DNA of 64,000 bases. Origin: Lineus longissimus (Eukaryota > Nemertea > Pilidiophora > Heteronemertea > Lineidae). Of this stretch, positions 29,885 to 44,800 are shown piece by piece. The stretch spans positions 13,762,001 to 13,826,000 of the forward strand of contig NC_088316.1 in the NCBI RefSeq assembly GCF_910592395.1. Direction: 5' to 3'. The notes below the pieces were generated by a model. That model was not told where the DNA came from, did not search any database, and worked only from the letters and a program-made list of their open reading frames with translations. Both the position numbers and the translations under genes were made by a program. The first letter of the stretch is position 1. Every line of letters begins with the position of its first letter.

Positions 29885-32574
29885 TTCGTTTGACATGGTG
29901 ATTTATTTGATGCAGCATATAATCTGTTCATAACATGATTACAAAATGAGCATGTGGATGAGATATACATATTGCAATGTTATCAATGTCTTTACAATGC
30001 ATAAAACAGAATATGACATATTCACCAAGTACAGCTAAATATACACAATTTCCATTACTTAAAGCTGAACTGTTCACTTTACACTTCTTACTTGAAAAAG
30101 AAATTTGACCTAACTTCAAGTGTCGAAGTCAAGTTCCATTTTAAGGGCAGGTCCATTTGTCACCTAGGTTTTTTAATGGCCGATTGGAAATGCTAGATTA
30201 GGTACCTCAAGAAAGGTGGGGCATGAGGCTCATGTGCTATTGAAATGGGTTTCAGAGAGGGGTATATTACAATAGCATATCCAGTACTTGATTATGTGAA
30301 CATGGCCATATGTTCATGATTACTTTGTCTACTCCGCAGTAACTCATATAAAGTAAACAGTTCAGTCTTTCAATAGGGGCGAAATATATTTGCAGTCTAC
30401 AATGAATGACAACTTAAGGGCAACTAGGCTACCAGGCTGCCAGGTGCATAGAATGACCCATAAGATTAAAATGAAAGAACCCAAAGTCGATCTTTAGGGT
30501 GGCTGGTATGATCTGCTATTGTCAACAAAAAGTGGAAAGTATAATATAATCCATCCCAAAGCTCTTAAGCAAACAGGATTTTCCCCCATATTTTCAGGAA
30601 CTCATTCATAACTTATAGAAATAGTAAAGTGATCTTCACACCAGAACTCAACTAAGCTACTGTCCTCAATCCTTGAATTACCAACTCACTGTTGGAGGGC
30701 TGCAACAACTGCATGTGCAATGGAGTAGCACTATCATAAGGATTTGTATCACTGCTGTGATTTTTCTTATCATCTCAACATTTGTGCCATTAATTCTTCT
30801 CAATTCAATTAAACTTAAGAAGTCTTATTATCAGCACTGCATGGAGTCACTATTCTTACCATTCATATCGTGACATTCTTTTTCATTGAATGTTTAGCGA
30901 TAATTCGCGATGCAACGTTGAGAATGAAATGGAGACAATATGAGCTCTGACACTACAGCATCCTTTGGTCCTTTGGCTTCAGTGAGTTAGTAATTCAATA
31001 GGTTGTGAGTCTCCTAGTTGAAAGTGACGTTATTGTCTTGCAATATTCTATTGCTAAATAATTATGCAGCATTTTTGAATGCAAACCAAGCCTACAAATA
31101 ATTGTGCAAAAATAGCCTTTGATAATATAAATAATGACAATAATAGGTAAGCACTCAAAACTACATGGTTCAAATTGTCAGGTTTAGGACATGACGCTTA
31201 TAGATAATCCCTCTTCAGATAATCCCAGATCCCAGATCAGACAACCCATATGATCAGACATAGGTTTATTAATCGGTAAATTATCTCCAAGGACTCCAAA
31301 CAAGCATTGGAACCCCTCAGCTATGACAGAGCTACAATTACACCTTACAGTATAGGGCGTCTCCAAAAAACATTTTTCAATGAAATCTCTCATTGAAATT
31401 GAACTCATTATTCAGGATATCTCAAGTAAAGACAGTATTTGTTAGTCCCAATGGTGTGATTAATAGAGACGTTTTACGGTACTAAATAGAAACCCTCAAA
31501 GAGAAGGAATTCTTGGATATACCAGTGCATAAAGTAACCCTTCTATACGGCAATAAAAGTAGGGATATTCATGTAATGGTGGGCCTTAGCCTACTACGAA
31601 GGGTACACTAGCATCCCAAGTCTCCCAAATACATAATGGCGACAGAATTGGAAGTGACCCTACAGACCGAACTCTCTAGGACAATTAAGACAATACATGC
31701 CATGTACTAACACTCTATCTCTCCTCAGCACCTCTCAGACACGGTCAAAGACAGTTAAGGTTGTCGACTATTTCACTAAATCTACTAACACAAAATCTTG
31801 ACAATATTTACAGAATTAAATTACATACTTTTTCAGCCAAAATGAACCATACGATCGCACATGTATTCTTGGTTAGAGACAGAAAACCAAAAAGTTCAGG
31901 ATGTTGTTTTGAACTTTAAAGGGAGTCTACTAATAGCCAGATTATTCTATCGGAAGACTATCAGGATTCAAGAGTTGACATGCTACCAGTCAGAGGTGGT
32001 TGTTCGGAGTCAAAACAAACCTATAAATAGGCACAACAAACAAAAGAACAAGTCGTATGCGACCAAGCAGTCTTTTGTTTGCAGTTGGGTTTGTTGTGGC
32101 TTTCAATGACTTCCTCTGACTGGTATGAAGTTACCAATGCCAAGCACACCCCTTCTTTGTTCACAGTACACTGACCAGTGATCTTTTGTCAGCCGTCTTC
32201 TTCTGACGAAATTGCAGCATGCCGAGTATGCAATAATGTGAGATATATTGCTTTGATGGAGAGAATATACAATTTCTGTTGTCTGACAAACATAGCAGAG
32301 TGTGCGCCTGGCATCTTGGTATGGTTGGTGCCCTAATATACGACCTAAATCTTCAGCGCATTCAACCCTTGGGGGTTTCTAATGCCAAAGCAAAATTGAT
32401 GTCTTGTGGTTTTTATCCCGCCCCACTTGAGAGCATGAGAAATTCCCAAGTTGGAGCAAACAGGCCACTCTCTAAACATAACCAGTAGCAAATCAGCAGT
32501 TTATTCAGAACAGCACAGCCATTCATATCAGTATGAGAGGAAACCGTTCTGAGAAAACTATTTTCAATTTTTTT
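29885..32574 (-). other. SHROOM: Probable Shroom 3' UTR
   Basis: AT-rich, non-coding sequence after the Shroom stop. On the minus strand AATAAA occurs at 29902-29907 (plus TTTATT) and would end the mRNA near 29885, giving a 3' UTR of about 2.7 kb that stops roughly 180 bases from the tandem repeats. Short open frames on either strand show no recognisable domain. Earlier polyadenylation is possible. Confidence 0.45.
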
Positions 32575-32865
32575 TCAGTCAAAACAGAAGTCCAAGTCGT
32601 CAGGATCACGGTAATGAAGCATACTTTTTGAAAGCGCTTTCAATTGTTCTTCACCGAGAATAATCTTATCCTCTATCTCCTGTTCCTCCATGATCAATTT
32701 TGATTTCATTTTCACGAAAACTTCGTAATCAGCAAACTCCTCATCAGTCAAGTCCTTGCGTAAGTACGTGGCGACCTGTTTGGAACGCTTGTCGATTCCT
32801 TCCTTGAGTTTCTTGGCGTCCTCGTGCTGCTCGCTGAGTTTGTCACGTTTGGATATAAGACTCAC
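32575..32865 (-). CDS. SHROOM: Shroom last exon: C-terminal half of ASD2
   Basis: The acceptor cctcttttag precedes 32865 on the minus strand; the stop is TGA at 32577-32575. The 96 residues read VSLISKRDKLSEQHEDAKKL and go on through EEFADYEVFVKMKSKLIMEE to IILGEEQLKAL, the long helical tail of ASD2. The protein ends DPDDLDFCFD. This is one of the best conserved parts of the family. Confidence 0.95.
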   Translation of the reverse strand: MSLISKRDKLSEQHEDAKKLKEGIDKRSKQVATYLRKDLTDEEFADYEVFVKMKSKLIMEEQEIEDKIILGEEQLKALSKSMLHYRDPDDLDFCFD

Positions 32866-35800
32866 CTAAAAGAGGACAGACCCATAATAAAGAACTGGCC
32901 AATTCAAGTGACAACAATGGTGAAGAGGTTTACCCTCACAAGCGGACAGAGTCAATACAATTCAGATTATTCTCTTAACCATGACCATCAAGGTCTATCT
33001 CCCAGGCCTTACCATTTACTGTGCGTTCACCCCCTCAACCTTAACCCTTAAATCTTCTTATCAACACATTCCCTACCCACGTTGACCTTTTTGGCAACTC
33101 CACTGGGCTTATACCCTCGTTTTCACCCCCTGTCTGATGACCACCACAACCCCTTAATGTATATCAACCTACCCTCTCTCTCTCAGCAGCATCATCTGGA
33201 AGACTCAACACAGCATTCTCTGCCCTCGCCAACCTCCCAGCCAACTTCAACAACAGGTGCATGATCTTGTCCAGTTCATCCACGTACGACTTGTATTTAT
33301 CCAATTCTTTCGGATTCTCGAGCTTCTGTTCGACAATTTTGGTCACCTGAAAAGCAAAATAAAATTCATCAAGGGTAAGCCATTCAACAACAGTGGCTGT
33401 CAGGTTTCTATAGTGCCACGTAGCCCCTGATGCAGTGGCTCTGACATCAGCCAATAAGCCTTTGAGAGGATTCAAGCTTAAATCCAGGGTTCTCCTCAGT
33501 TTCTTATCTCAGGCCTATAGTTAGTTAAGACCATACATGTATCTTTTTACCTCCTAATGAGGTTTCTCTTTACACTGATGATTACATGCTGCATAAAAAA
33601 TGACCTTGAAGCCTTTGAAATCTCAACATTTCGAAGTATAATCTGGGTAGAATGCTAGCTATTTCAGGTTTATTTTCACAGTAAACCGAGATCTCACCTC
33701 TCCTCATTGGCATGGAGAACATAGGTGGTATACAGATCTTCAAGAGGTACAAGTAGGAGTGATTAAGAGGCCGATTCAACATGTTTCAATGCAAAACACG
33801 CCGTTATGCAGGGAAAGTCAAGTATGCAGGACAAATCAGCAGAGTTAACCCTTTATTAGTAGGCAGGAGTCCAAAAATTTGTCTAATTTCGAACTCCATG
33901 ACATAAGAAAGGGGTGTATCTGCTGATAACAAGTTTATCATGAGAACAGTTTTTTCTGCACTTCCTGGTCACTTTTCTGGCTACCGGTTCCATAATTCAA
34001 AGGGAGACCGATGCCGTCACTAACGGGAGACCCATATTCATAGCACACTTGGTCCAAAAGGGTTAATGCATATCAATCCTACATCATTTCTAGTACACAT
34101 TCCTGAGGCCTGTGGTTTGAGACCAACAGTCGGAAACCTTATGCCGCACCACCTTAGAATAAATAATTGACTTAAGTGTTCTTATAGCTTGGCTCCTGCA
34201 GCTCTGGGCTCAGGACCAGACAGGATGAAATGGGATTCTAATGATGATATCATCTAAGAGCTATCAAATCTGATGGCACACTTCATAATCTAGCCTCAGA
34301 GATTCCAAACAAACACAACCTTACACACAGCTATGATGTAAAACCTTAAGAAAAAGCCCTATCCCTCTATAATGTAGTGTTGTGACCCTCTCCTGCCCTT
34401 GTGGCAATGGATCAAAAGAAACGGTGGCCGAAGATGGGCAGGACCATAGGCAGCCCTGCTTAACTAGCTGATGTAGTCTTTCATTACATACCTGCTTTCC
34501 TAATGCATTATTATCCACAATATCATCAGAAAGGCTTTGCTTGGCTTCTCTAAGTATCTTCAACTTGGTCTCTATGCGTTCAATCAGCTCTTCCTGAAAT
34601 GTAAATTGTTTATACATTGTGAAGCCAAAAATAAAAAATAAACTAAGTGCTATATAAACAGGTTGTATATTATCCTGGTGTCTGAGATGGATATAGGGAT
34701 GGATCCTGGACTGGAGAGCGCGAAAGAGATGAGGCCTCAGAGAAAGAAGTCTAGATGATGGTCAATTTCATAAAATTCTCTCAAATAAAGGGACGCACGC
34801 CAAAGCCACCTGGGCCTGGCAAGCAAAAATAGTATGGAGTTTCTCTTAAAGGGGCAATTTGGTGATACTTCCTCATGGCCAATAGTTTTAGACATTCACA
34901 AAGCAAGCTGATAATTTACCTTTTTCCTATCCAATGAAGCAGTATCATCACCGAGATTGTCCATCATTTCATTCCTTGTACCATCTTCTCTTATCTTCCG
35001 TTCCAGGTTGGCAGCACTCGGGGAGACCCAATAGGGGGAGGTAGGGGGCAAAGGCGACTCGGACCTGAAGTGATGAAATATGAAAATTATAGTAGATTCA
35101 GCAGGTTTTAGCATGACCCAATAGGGGAGGTAGGGGCAGCAGAGAGACCAAAAGAGACGAAAGATGGAATCTTAAGTGTACTAGATTTTGGCAAGGTCCT
35201 CGTTGTGTGCGACACTGAATGAGTTGTCAAGCTGAAGTCAAGCTCAAATCCTTGGACATACCGATAGTCATACATCCTCAGCCAACATATAAAACGTGAA
35301 TGACTCCCGTCGTGCACTCCATAAAATGAGTGAAAATTTCGTCAACGCATGTTCTAACCACTGAGCCAACTTGTCGATGAATACATGGTCGTGTTACATC
35401 GACATGTGTCATGGTAAAGGAGTACAACATGGAGGTTCCCAAATTGGAGGAGGGCGACATATGCTCACATCTGGCTGTTACTCAGACGGTTCAATTGACT
35501 AAACCACTTCAGATTATGGATTGATGCCACTTCAGGTGCAACCTTCAAGTTCATGCAGTTGAAAATGAGTCTTTTAAAATGTCATTATTCCATCTGCGAA
35601 GTGGCCACTGCAGACTTCAACACCACCTAGACCACGAGTTTGGAATTGGAGAGACCGACCTTTGTCCCTCCAACACCGAGTCAATGATTGTCAACTACAT
35701 CCGGAAAAAACGCCCAGAATTGAGGGAGGAGTTCCGGCCATCCGAATTCAAGGACTAGCTCTACGATGACCAGGACAAATAGAGATGACAACATTCGTAA

Positions 35801-38800
35801 CCAGAACAGGACTGCCCATCTACGATTGAAAGAAGAACGTCGTACTGGACGGCATCTTGAGAGTCTAAATCAAACTTCATATCACCATTCAGAATTGGAC
35901 AAGATCGAGGACTATCACTGATCAGTCTGGAGAGCCACAGTACTCTCTGGTGAAACCTCTTAATCACTAGTATGAAACCAACTAAGGACCTGTTTTGGAA
36001 ACAAGGGTGGGAGAATGGCCCAGACTGAACAATACTTACATTCTGTGATGAGCAGCAACTAGAACAATATCCATCAAGCAAGACACAAAACTCTTGTATA
36101 CAGCAGACAAATACTAGTTGCATACATCATGTAAACAGTAAATAATGAGAGAATGCTCTGATCTATGGCATATATAGCCACTTAATGCCTCAATTCCTTG
36201 AACAAACTTGGTCGGAATTGCCCTTCTATTTAATCAGTATACTACACCAATATGTACAGGTTTCACGGAGCTTTTTAGGGTGAAACTCGACTGAAATAAT
36301 TCCTGCGTCTTGATTGAATTGTTACCTCCTCTGCCAAGGGTTATTTTTCCATTCAAGTTCTTTCTAGCTTTGATTCTTTCAACCTGTACCAACAAGCAGT
36401 TGAAGGTTGAATCAATCATCATCAACTAGTTAAACCTCAAAGGGCTCAGCAGTCAGAGGGAGAGGCTAAATCCTCATACTTACTTTTCTTGAGCATCTTG
36501 ATAGGAAGCCTGAACAGCCGGCGATCCAGCACCTCTGTCCGGGCTGATGACAAGACGTCGAGACACGCCCGCCACATCCTTGTCGAATATATCACCGTAA
36601 TAATCCTGTGGTAGTTTATAAGTGTTCGGCGGAGAGATCACTTCCGATAATTTCCTATCTTTTTCTTTCAATTCGTTTGCTAGTTTTGCAATCACCTCAT
36701 CGCACTCGATTTCCTCTTGTGATTTTTGCCTGACATGAACACTAGATGGCAGTGTAGGTTGCGGAGCCGGTTGAGATTGCGGCGTAACATTCTGCTCACC
36801 GGGTGGCGTCACTTCTCTGAAAACTGTCCGATCGTTACTCGTACTTGACCGTAACTGATTCATAAACGGAGTGTCAGGGGAATTTTGAATCATGTCGGCA
36901 TTCATGCCATTTTTCTCCTTGCTAATTATTCCCTCAGGTGAATCAAAATTCCTATCGGGTGTTTTCACCTCTTGGGTGTTTTCAGTGTTTGTATTCGGTG
37001 TTTCCTGTTTCATAGTTTTGACAGGAACTGGTGGAGGTGTGCGATTGTTTTGATTTTTCTCCATGATTACGTCAGCACTAAATTTCCTCAAGTGAGGCAA
37101 GTCTGTTCGAACACGACCAGGCGATTCAGAGCGCGGCGGCACATTTTCATCTTGGAAATCCATCGATATTTTCCGCTCAACTGAAAACTCTCGCCGATTG
37201 GGTGTCGAAGACCGTAAGTCCCGTCTGTCTGGTGTAGACGGCCGACGATCACCGTTCTTTCCGCCAACACTGTCCAGACTTTCACTCGACTTTGACACAC
37301 CATCTGAACACCGTGACAAACTTTCGGTCGAGTGATTTAAACTGTCTTTACTCCCACCGAATTTGCCCGTAAGCTGTAGCACGTTTTTTGCAATCACAGA
37401 TTTCGCTTCATAAGTAGGTGCATGGTCAATAGGTTTAAACAGACTGTCACCCTTTTCAAATTTCGCCACCTGTGAACTCACAGGCATACGCCTATAGTCC
37501 TCCTTGTCTCCGTTCTCCATCGCGGACCTTGGTGTGATCTGATTCGTGAACGCAGAATTCGGCGAATACGACAACTGTTTCGGTGGACTTGGCTGTTTTC
37601 GCTCAGGTTCTGGGTCAGCTAAATTGACGTAGTCCCCATGTGGGTCGGTTGGTGAAATCTGTGCAGCTAGCGATGCGCTAAACCCACCACTGTCGGAGCG
37701 TCGGTAATTTCCACCGTAGCCTCGTCGAGGAATGTTATTTGACCTGTTGGTGATGTAAGACTCGCTGGAATATCTGTAACGACAAGAGGTGAAGCATATC
37801 TTAAGAGAAGAATCTTCTATAAGCATTATGGAAATAGAAAATCTGAATTTGATGTTGACGTATCTTCATCTAAAATCGAGACAAGATTTTTATGGTTATT
37901 TTTAAAATGCTTTTGGCTTGAAGAATCTGAATGGCTTAGGAATTGACAAATAAACAAATCAAGTCATGAAGTCTATTCCAAAGGATTGTTGGGACAAAAC
38001 TGATGAACAAAGTACTGGCTGAAGCTACTGAAAGGATTGGAGACCTTGATACTGAATTCCTAACTATAGTTACTGATCACTGGAATGGTAGACGATTTCT
38101 CCAACAGATACAAGACAGACTGGCCTTCCGACAATTTGCCAATTGAGGAAAGCAATCCAGCATTCATTGCTCTTTTTTTTCCACATTCCGCAGACAGAAA
38201 AAAGGCCACTTCCTCGAGTGGACCACTCATAACTTGATGTCTGCTACTGCCTTTGCACTGACTCATCTGGTGCATCTTTCTCTGAAGGAAATATGGGTGT
38301 CATGACAGAGAACATGGATGGGAAGCAAACGTTGGATGAAACCATACAGGTGACATGAAGTCATAGAGCAAAAGGAGTTGATACTGTGATACTACAAGTG
38401 ACGGTGCATGGTGGCACGGAGGGCCGTTATCCTCCCGGCCAGATAAATCCCAAGGATGCTTTTGAACAGACTAAATGAAATGATGAGATCCTACCTCAGA
38501 TTTAAAAGTTAGTCCAACCTATATCTATTGAGAAACACATGCTCACAACAAAGAATATCATGAGTATGCACATAGATTCGGATATCACCTTATCAATCAG
38601 TAACCTCTAAATCAACATTTTTAAAAAGTAACATGATTCACAACTAACGAATAAAGAGGCTCCAGATTGAGTGTGACAGAAACTAGTGCTGAATATTGTG
38701 TGCAGGTCAAATCCTTGATTACATATTATCAGAGGTATTCTGTATTTAGGAAATGCACAAGACAGAATTGAGTTTATTAAAGATAACCGGGTCAGTGGAT

Positions 38801-41800
38801 CAGGACTGTATTCTTTCATTATAGATAGCTGCCAATTGAGTGATATTGACAACAATGTCATTATGCATCGAAATGGGTAGACTATCTCCAAACTTTCAAT
38901 GCAAGAACATATGTCACAAGGACAAAAGGTTGTCTAGCAAAACAGCTATGTCTGAATTTAGCGCATATGTGCAAGTATGGGGGGTGGGGGAATGAGGAAT
39001 AGCATTAGGATACGTAGCAGATAGGAGAGGCAGAAACAAGAAGAGTGATTCTCAATGCACCTGCAGAGTCTCTAACAGTCGACTCCCGACCCCCTCATCA
39101 TATATACATCTTTCCCATTCTCCCTCTAGTTTGATTGTTGGACTCAGTGAAACTGATGCATCTAACACTGGTGCCTTGAAGACTGTGTCTCCTCAAAACA
39201 TAACAGACATATTTTGAGCTCAAGTGCCATCATTATCATTTGAGGAGAGACAAGTGTGTAATAGACTAGCCACACTGCACGCATCTTCAGACTAATCGGA
39301 GTCACCTTCGAAAAATATCAATAAAGACCAAATGGACACAATGCCACCAAAACAATGATTAAACAAACTGAGTACATTGCAGAGCTCAACAAAGGAAAAT
39401 TTGACAGAAAAACAACATTACCTACAAGTACTACCATCGACAGATCCTCTTCTCTCGCCTGTAATGATTTTATACAGGAGCGAATACACTAGCCAATACA
39501 GTCCCAATGTTCATTACCAATGCATCAGACAGCTCGTACAAAATCAAAATCGGCCTCACCGTCTCAGTCGGGCTTGGGGATGACTCATTGGCGAGTCACT
39601 CTCATTCAGCAGGAGAAATACAAACTGTCAGACTTCATGCTTTAGGAATGTCACCAATGCAATTTATGCAACACTGGTCCCATTCAGTAGGTAGGCCATT
39701 TTAAGTGGCAGAGTCAAAAGGGGCAAATTAACCCATTGAAATTGACAGGAGGCGTAATTCTGTTGAATGCTTCTGTGAGGTAATGAATTCAAAAGGGACG
39801 CTGAAAATTTAATCAGGTTGTTCCAGAGCTAATCAATTTGAATTTATTTTTGACTGAAATGGTATTTAATGTTAGCTTCATGAGGAATCTACCGAGTTGC
39901 CCAAATGAAGAATTTCTTTAAAGAGTTGGATTTTTTAGCTTTTTTCGACAGATTGTATATAAATAAATTCGTGCTTTTTGTCATAACTTAACTAAGCTTC
40001 TTGCATTTTTTTGCATTCTTTAATACATTGCACTGAAAGATTTTTGCTTCACCAAATGGGAGGATAAGAAAAAAAGTTTTAGAAAATTGAGAGAAACTGT
40101 TGACCATGAACTCCTGCCTGACAAGACAGAAGTGTATTTCGAGACCCCTTATATTTGATCCATTGCTTTTGTCACCAGTGGATTCTCTGGTGGTTGATGA
40201 ATCAGCTTCCTGGTACATCCTGACTGTAAGTATGTGTCACCACCAAGTTCGGTCATAAATCAAGGACAATGGAAACAAAAGGGACAAAGGTTGAATTTAA
40301 CCCCCCACATGTGTAGTCACAGTATCAGAATAGCAGCTGTAGGCGTACTTGTTTTTCAGAATGGTTGATTGTTTGTTGATTGCACTCGATGTGGAGACTG
40401 GCCTTTATTGTTTCAAGCTAGTACCGCCAGTTTGCTCTGAGGTATCTAACAAGACTTAGAATGTATGTGACTTAGGCAGTTTTACACAGAATAACTGGCT
40501 AAGTCAAGCTTGGGATCGAGTTAGGCAGATTTACCTTATGCCTTAATCAAACAAATGTGACTTAGGCAGTTTTACATCAAGCAACATGGCAGCCAGAAAC
40601 AGCACATGCAAGAAAACCCTCTCAATCAATGCAGTTATTTCTTTGATTGGAGACAATCCTTGTTCGAGGTGATAAAGTAGCATTACTGTCGAGCTTTTTA
40701 CAAGGCTTTTATCTTATCATCACTGTAAAAAAACATGTTAACAGTTCTTCCTCTAAGAACAAACAACTTCAAGAAGTGATAGGTCTTAAAATAGATATAG
40801 AGATCATGTTTGCCTAAACCTACTCCAAGACGTTGTCAGTTGAGGGGGTGGAGGAACAATGTTAGCCATTGCTAGTTTTAAGATAACCCACCTTACATGC
40901 AAAAGTGCATGTTAACAGGTTCCTTTGAGATAGTTCCCCCTTAAAGGTTGCACGAAATATAGGCCCACATGCAGGTTAAAGAATATGATAAAACTGCAGT
41001 ACCAACCTTTGTCCCATTGTGATTGTTTACGCACGGAACGAAATACGAAATTTGTTCCCTACACGCCCGGCGGCAGGGAGGAAAGAATCACCTGAACACC
41101 ACTTAAGTACGATGAACGAACACTGAGCCGAACGTACGTGCTTTATGCTGGGAAATGTGAAACAATTTCTTGCAATGTTTTCGTATCATTTGTGATTCAA
41201 GGTATGCATACGCAGCAGAGGCCTTTATCCTTGTTGCAATCAAATGGTATTTCCTTTCATACCTGCTGCGCTGAAACAATGCAGACGTAATTTTGTATTG
41301 TTCAGTGTAACATGTTAGTATTGACCTTATCTCAACTTTCTCAGAGTCGAACAAGGATATGCAAGGAGATAAAAATTCAAACAGCGTGGTTACTCAAACA
41401 TCATTTACATCCATAATTTATTTTTAGAAATGATTTTTCTGTCCATAGTAGTCATTTTGGTCACAATGTAAACGAATTTGGACAGAGAGGTGCTCACAAT
41501 CCTTTGAATGATTTCAGAAAGAAGACAGTACAGATGTTCCTTCCGCAAGCGAAAAAAGCACATAACTGCCACTGCAGATGGAAGATGAACCTAACATAAT
41601 TTGGCCGCACTATTCAAATATAACTCAAACTGGGACTAGAGTTTCATATATAGAAATATATATGAGTTAAATATAGATGAACACAGGTGTAATATTGGGC
41701 TAAGGCGATCCTTTATTATTCATGATAGCCATCATTACCTTCTATTCAGAGCTCCAAAACACAAGCGGAACCATCTGATATATTGGCGTGTTTTTGTAAG

Positions 41801-44800
41801 GTATTTATAGCAATGGCAGGAGAAGTGGGGAGAGTTCAGGTGCAGATGTCCTGGACGGAAAACGTTCAGAATGGCGAAGTTCCAAATCATGTCCACCAGG
41901 GGCGCAATGAGTCACATATTTTTTCAGGGCTCATATAGAGGTTGGTTTTCTACAGCAGAAAAACAAGCAAATGCAATCATGTCTCCTGAAATCCATTCAA
42001 TCGTTGTGATGTCATTTGCTGGCTGTGACAGCTTATCCTTTGAGATGCCATTGAGACGTCATTTCATGTGACTACATCTGGTTAATTTCCATGTCCTTGA
42101 GCAAATCCCTTGCCCTGCACTGGTTTCCTAGCTACCTTCAAAGCTTGGCTGTCCCCACGAATCTTAATCTAGTTATCAACACTCTGACAGTGTCGCCATA
42201 CGGATGTTAATATCAATAAAGTGGACTCATTCACATACATGTTTCCACTGTGTACACACTTATTGGAATTATTGCAATCATATTACTGGCAACATTTACT
42301 TGATTATCACTTTCATTATTTGTGATAAGGGTCATTATGCCTTTTGCATATGTATAAGTGCATAGACGTTTGCAAACTTGCATTTTTCATCCTAACTCGG
42401 TGCAAAATCTGTTAGACGTAAAATCATGACATATTGTACCTTTTTCCCCACCATCTTTTACCCCTGTTCCAAAACAGGTTTAAGGAGAAGTTTGTGAATC
42501 CCTCAAATTTCCTAATCCACAGCATGGTTTGATTGCTAAAATGGCACAACAAGGTTTGATTCTGGTGTAGTCTACCAGAAATTCCTCTCCCAAGATATCT
42601 CCAATGGGTCAACATGTTAAACTTAGAGAGGGATACAAAAATAACCCTGGTTTGAGTGGTGTCTAAAGGTTAGAACACTCTCTTTCCAAGTTTCAAGCCA
42701 AATGGTTCGCACCCTGACATACTCACAACATGGTCTGCACTGATCATTGATCGATCTGTAACCATTAGAAAGCCAATCTGTGGAAGTCTACCTGGCATTC
42801 CTTCCTCAAGAGATCTCCCGATGGGTCAGCCTGTTCGCTAAGATGCTGAATGGCGCACGCATGACCTTCGAGTAACATAGCAAGGAATGCCACCTCATAA
42901 CTGAGCATGTTATTTGTTTTGAATCAGAAGTATAACTTACGTCAATGTGATCGAAACACGATCTACTTCCCAGATCAGAAAATTCAGAAATACAAAACAT
43001 GTCCAAGTGATTCTTGCTCTGCAAATTAATTTCATCATTCGTTCAGGAGCCAGAAAAAGGAGGCGTACGTGAACTGCATTTCTCATTAAAATTTTTGATG
43101 GATTCCAAAGTTTCATGGTCAAAATCAAAAATGTTCACAAATACAGGGGTAGGATCATCCTACTCACAAAATCGTAGAAGCTAAAAGCATGTGTTGCTGA
43201 AAATTAATCGATCGACTGTCCCTTTAAACAGAAATATTATCACAGTATACTTACACCATCGGTGAATTCCAAACTTGCGGCATCATTGCGATTTTAATTG
43301 ACTGTCAATGTTATAAGTAATCCATGAGATAATCCAATAGCATGTCAAGTTCAATTATTCACAGCTTCTTTTTAGTCGGACTTGCAAAAAGTCTTCAAGT
43401 ATTCCTGATTCCTTAAAGTAAGAATCCTTCAAAGTTCCCAACTTGACAAACACGCTATGAGAAATAGAAGAGATGTCTAAAATGCACCGGGTTCCGATAG
43501 CCAGCTCTGCTTCTTTCATAATGTTCCTTTAGAAGAGTTGGTTACGCTGGCCTTCAGGTGCAAACTGCCCGCAGCCATCTGCTGAAGAGTAACTCTTGAT
43601 ATACCTGATAGGAATCGTACTATTCCTGGAGGAGGTACCAGGATAGAATGCTGCGCTACTTAAGTAAGCCCTGTGCAGCGTATCGATGATGAGGATAGAA
43701 ACAAAATCGAATTTGATTTAGAATGGATGTAGACACAACTTGGAACAGAATTCTAGAAGGACACAAATAACCGTGGACAAAACTTCCTTTCGAGATCCCT
43801 GCATCAGGCAGGTTGAGCCCAAGGAAATGGTGAACACACCATGAGAGAAATCAGACCCTATAATACACCATTACAAACCGATTACCCAAACAACAAATTG
43901 CACCAATTAACTTGTTAACAGAGAATTATTTCATCTGTTAGTTCATAGAATTATGTTATAAAAGAAGGAGCTCAGAACTAGCAGCCACGTCAAAACCGTT
44001 CCAAAGAGCTTTCAAGATCTAAAATCCAGAATATACATGTTGTAAGGTACTCCACCCAGCACCACTGACGGTTCAAGCAAAATAACACTTTGAATGAATT
44101 CAGTAAGGCAATTGCTGAGGAAACATGAAGTTAATTAGAAGTGATTTAGCCTTAAAAGCAAGTTAATTAATGTGAAATTGTTGCTAATTAACACTAATTT
44201 GTGAGGATTTGTTTAACGTATGATATTGCATGAAAAACGTCTGCAAAAGAACCAGTTCTGGTTAGTTTGATGCAGAATGCAAACAAATACTTGGCTGTTA
44301 TAATTAGCCTTCACATAATACCATGAGAAACTCGATGTTGTATTTCTTGCACCTTTCTACAATCAGCGTGTTTTTGTTTGCTACGGCTGCTAGTCCCATC
44401 GAGAGGGTTATCGGGAATGAATCAGAGGTTCGGCAACCGCAAACCAATGGCACATGTTTGATCCATCAATAGTATCGCCACGTGGAGGTAACCGCAAAAC
44501 CTTTTACTGGCGGTGACTAAGTCTGGTGAAGCAAAAAAACTACGCCAGCTGGTTTGAGGAATGAAATATTCTATTCCCTATTTCTACTTCTTCACAGGGC
44601 AATGAACCCTGAGCAGGATATGTCATAAGAATCTGTCAAATGGAAAACAACATCTTCAGACCTATTTGAAGGTCTCAAAGTCAGTAAGCAGCTGTTAGAG
44701 ATGGGCTAGTAATGCACTGATAGACAGGCGCCAAAATGGCTTACAAATTACTTTGGCGGACTGAAAAAAACGTGACGAGAAGTTGCGGTATCATCAGCAC

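Noticed and set aside
35761-36123. 120-codon minus-strand open frame between Shroom exons
   Set aside because: The neighbouring exons join in phase without it, no matching acceptor and donor pair was seen, and it shows no conserved sequence.
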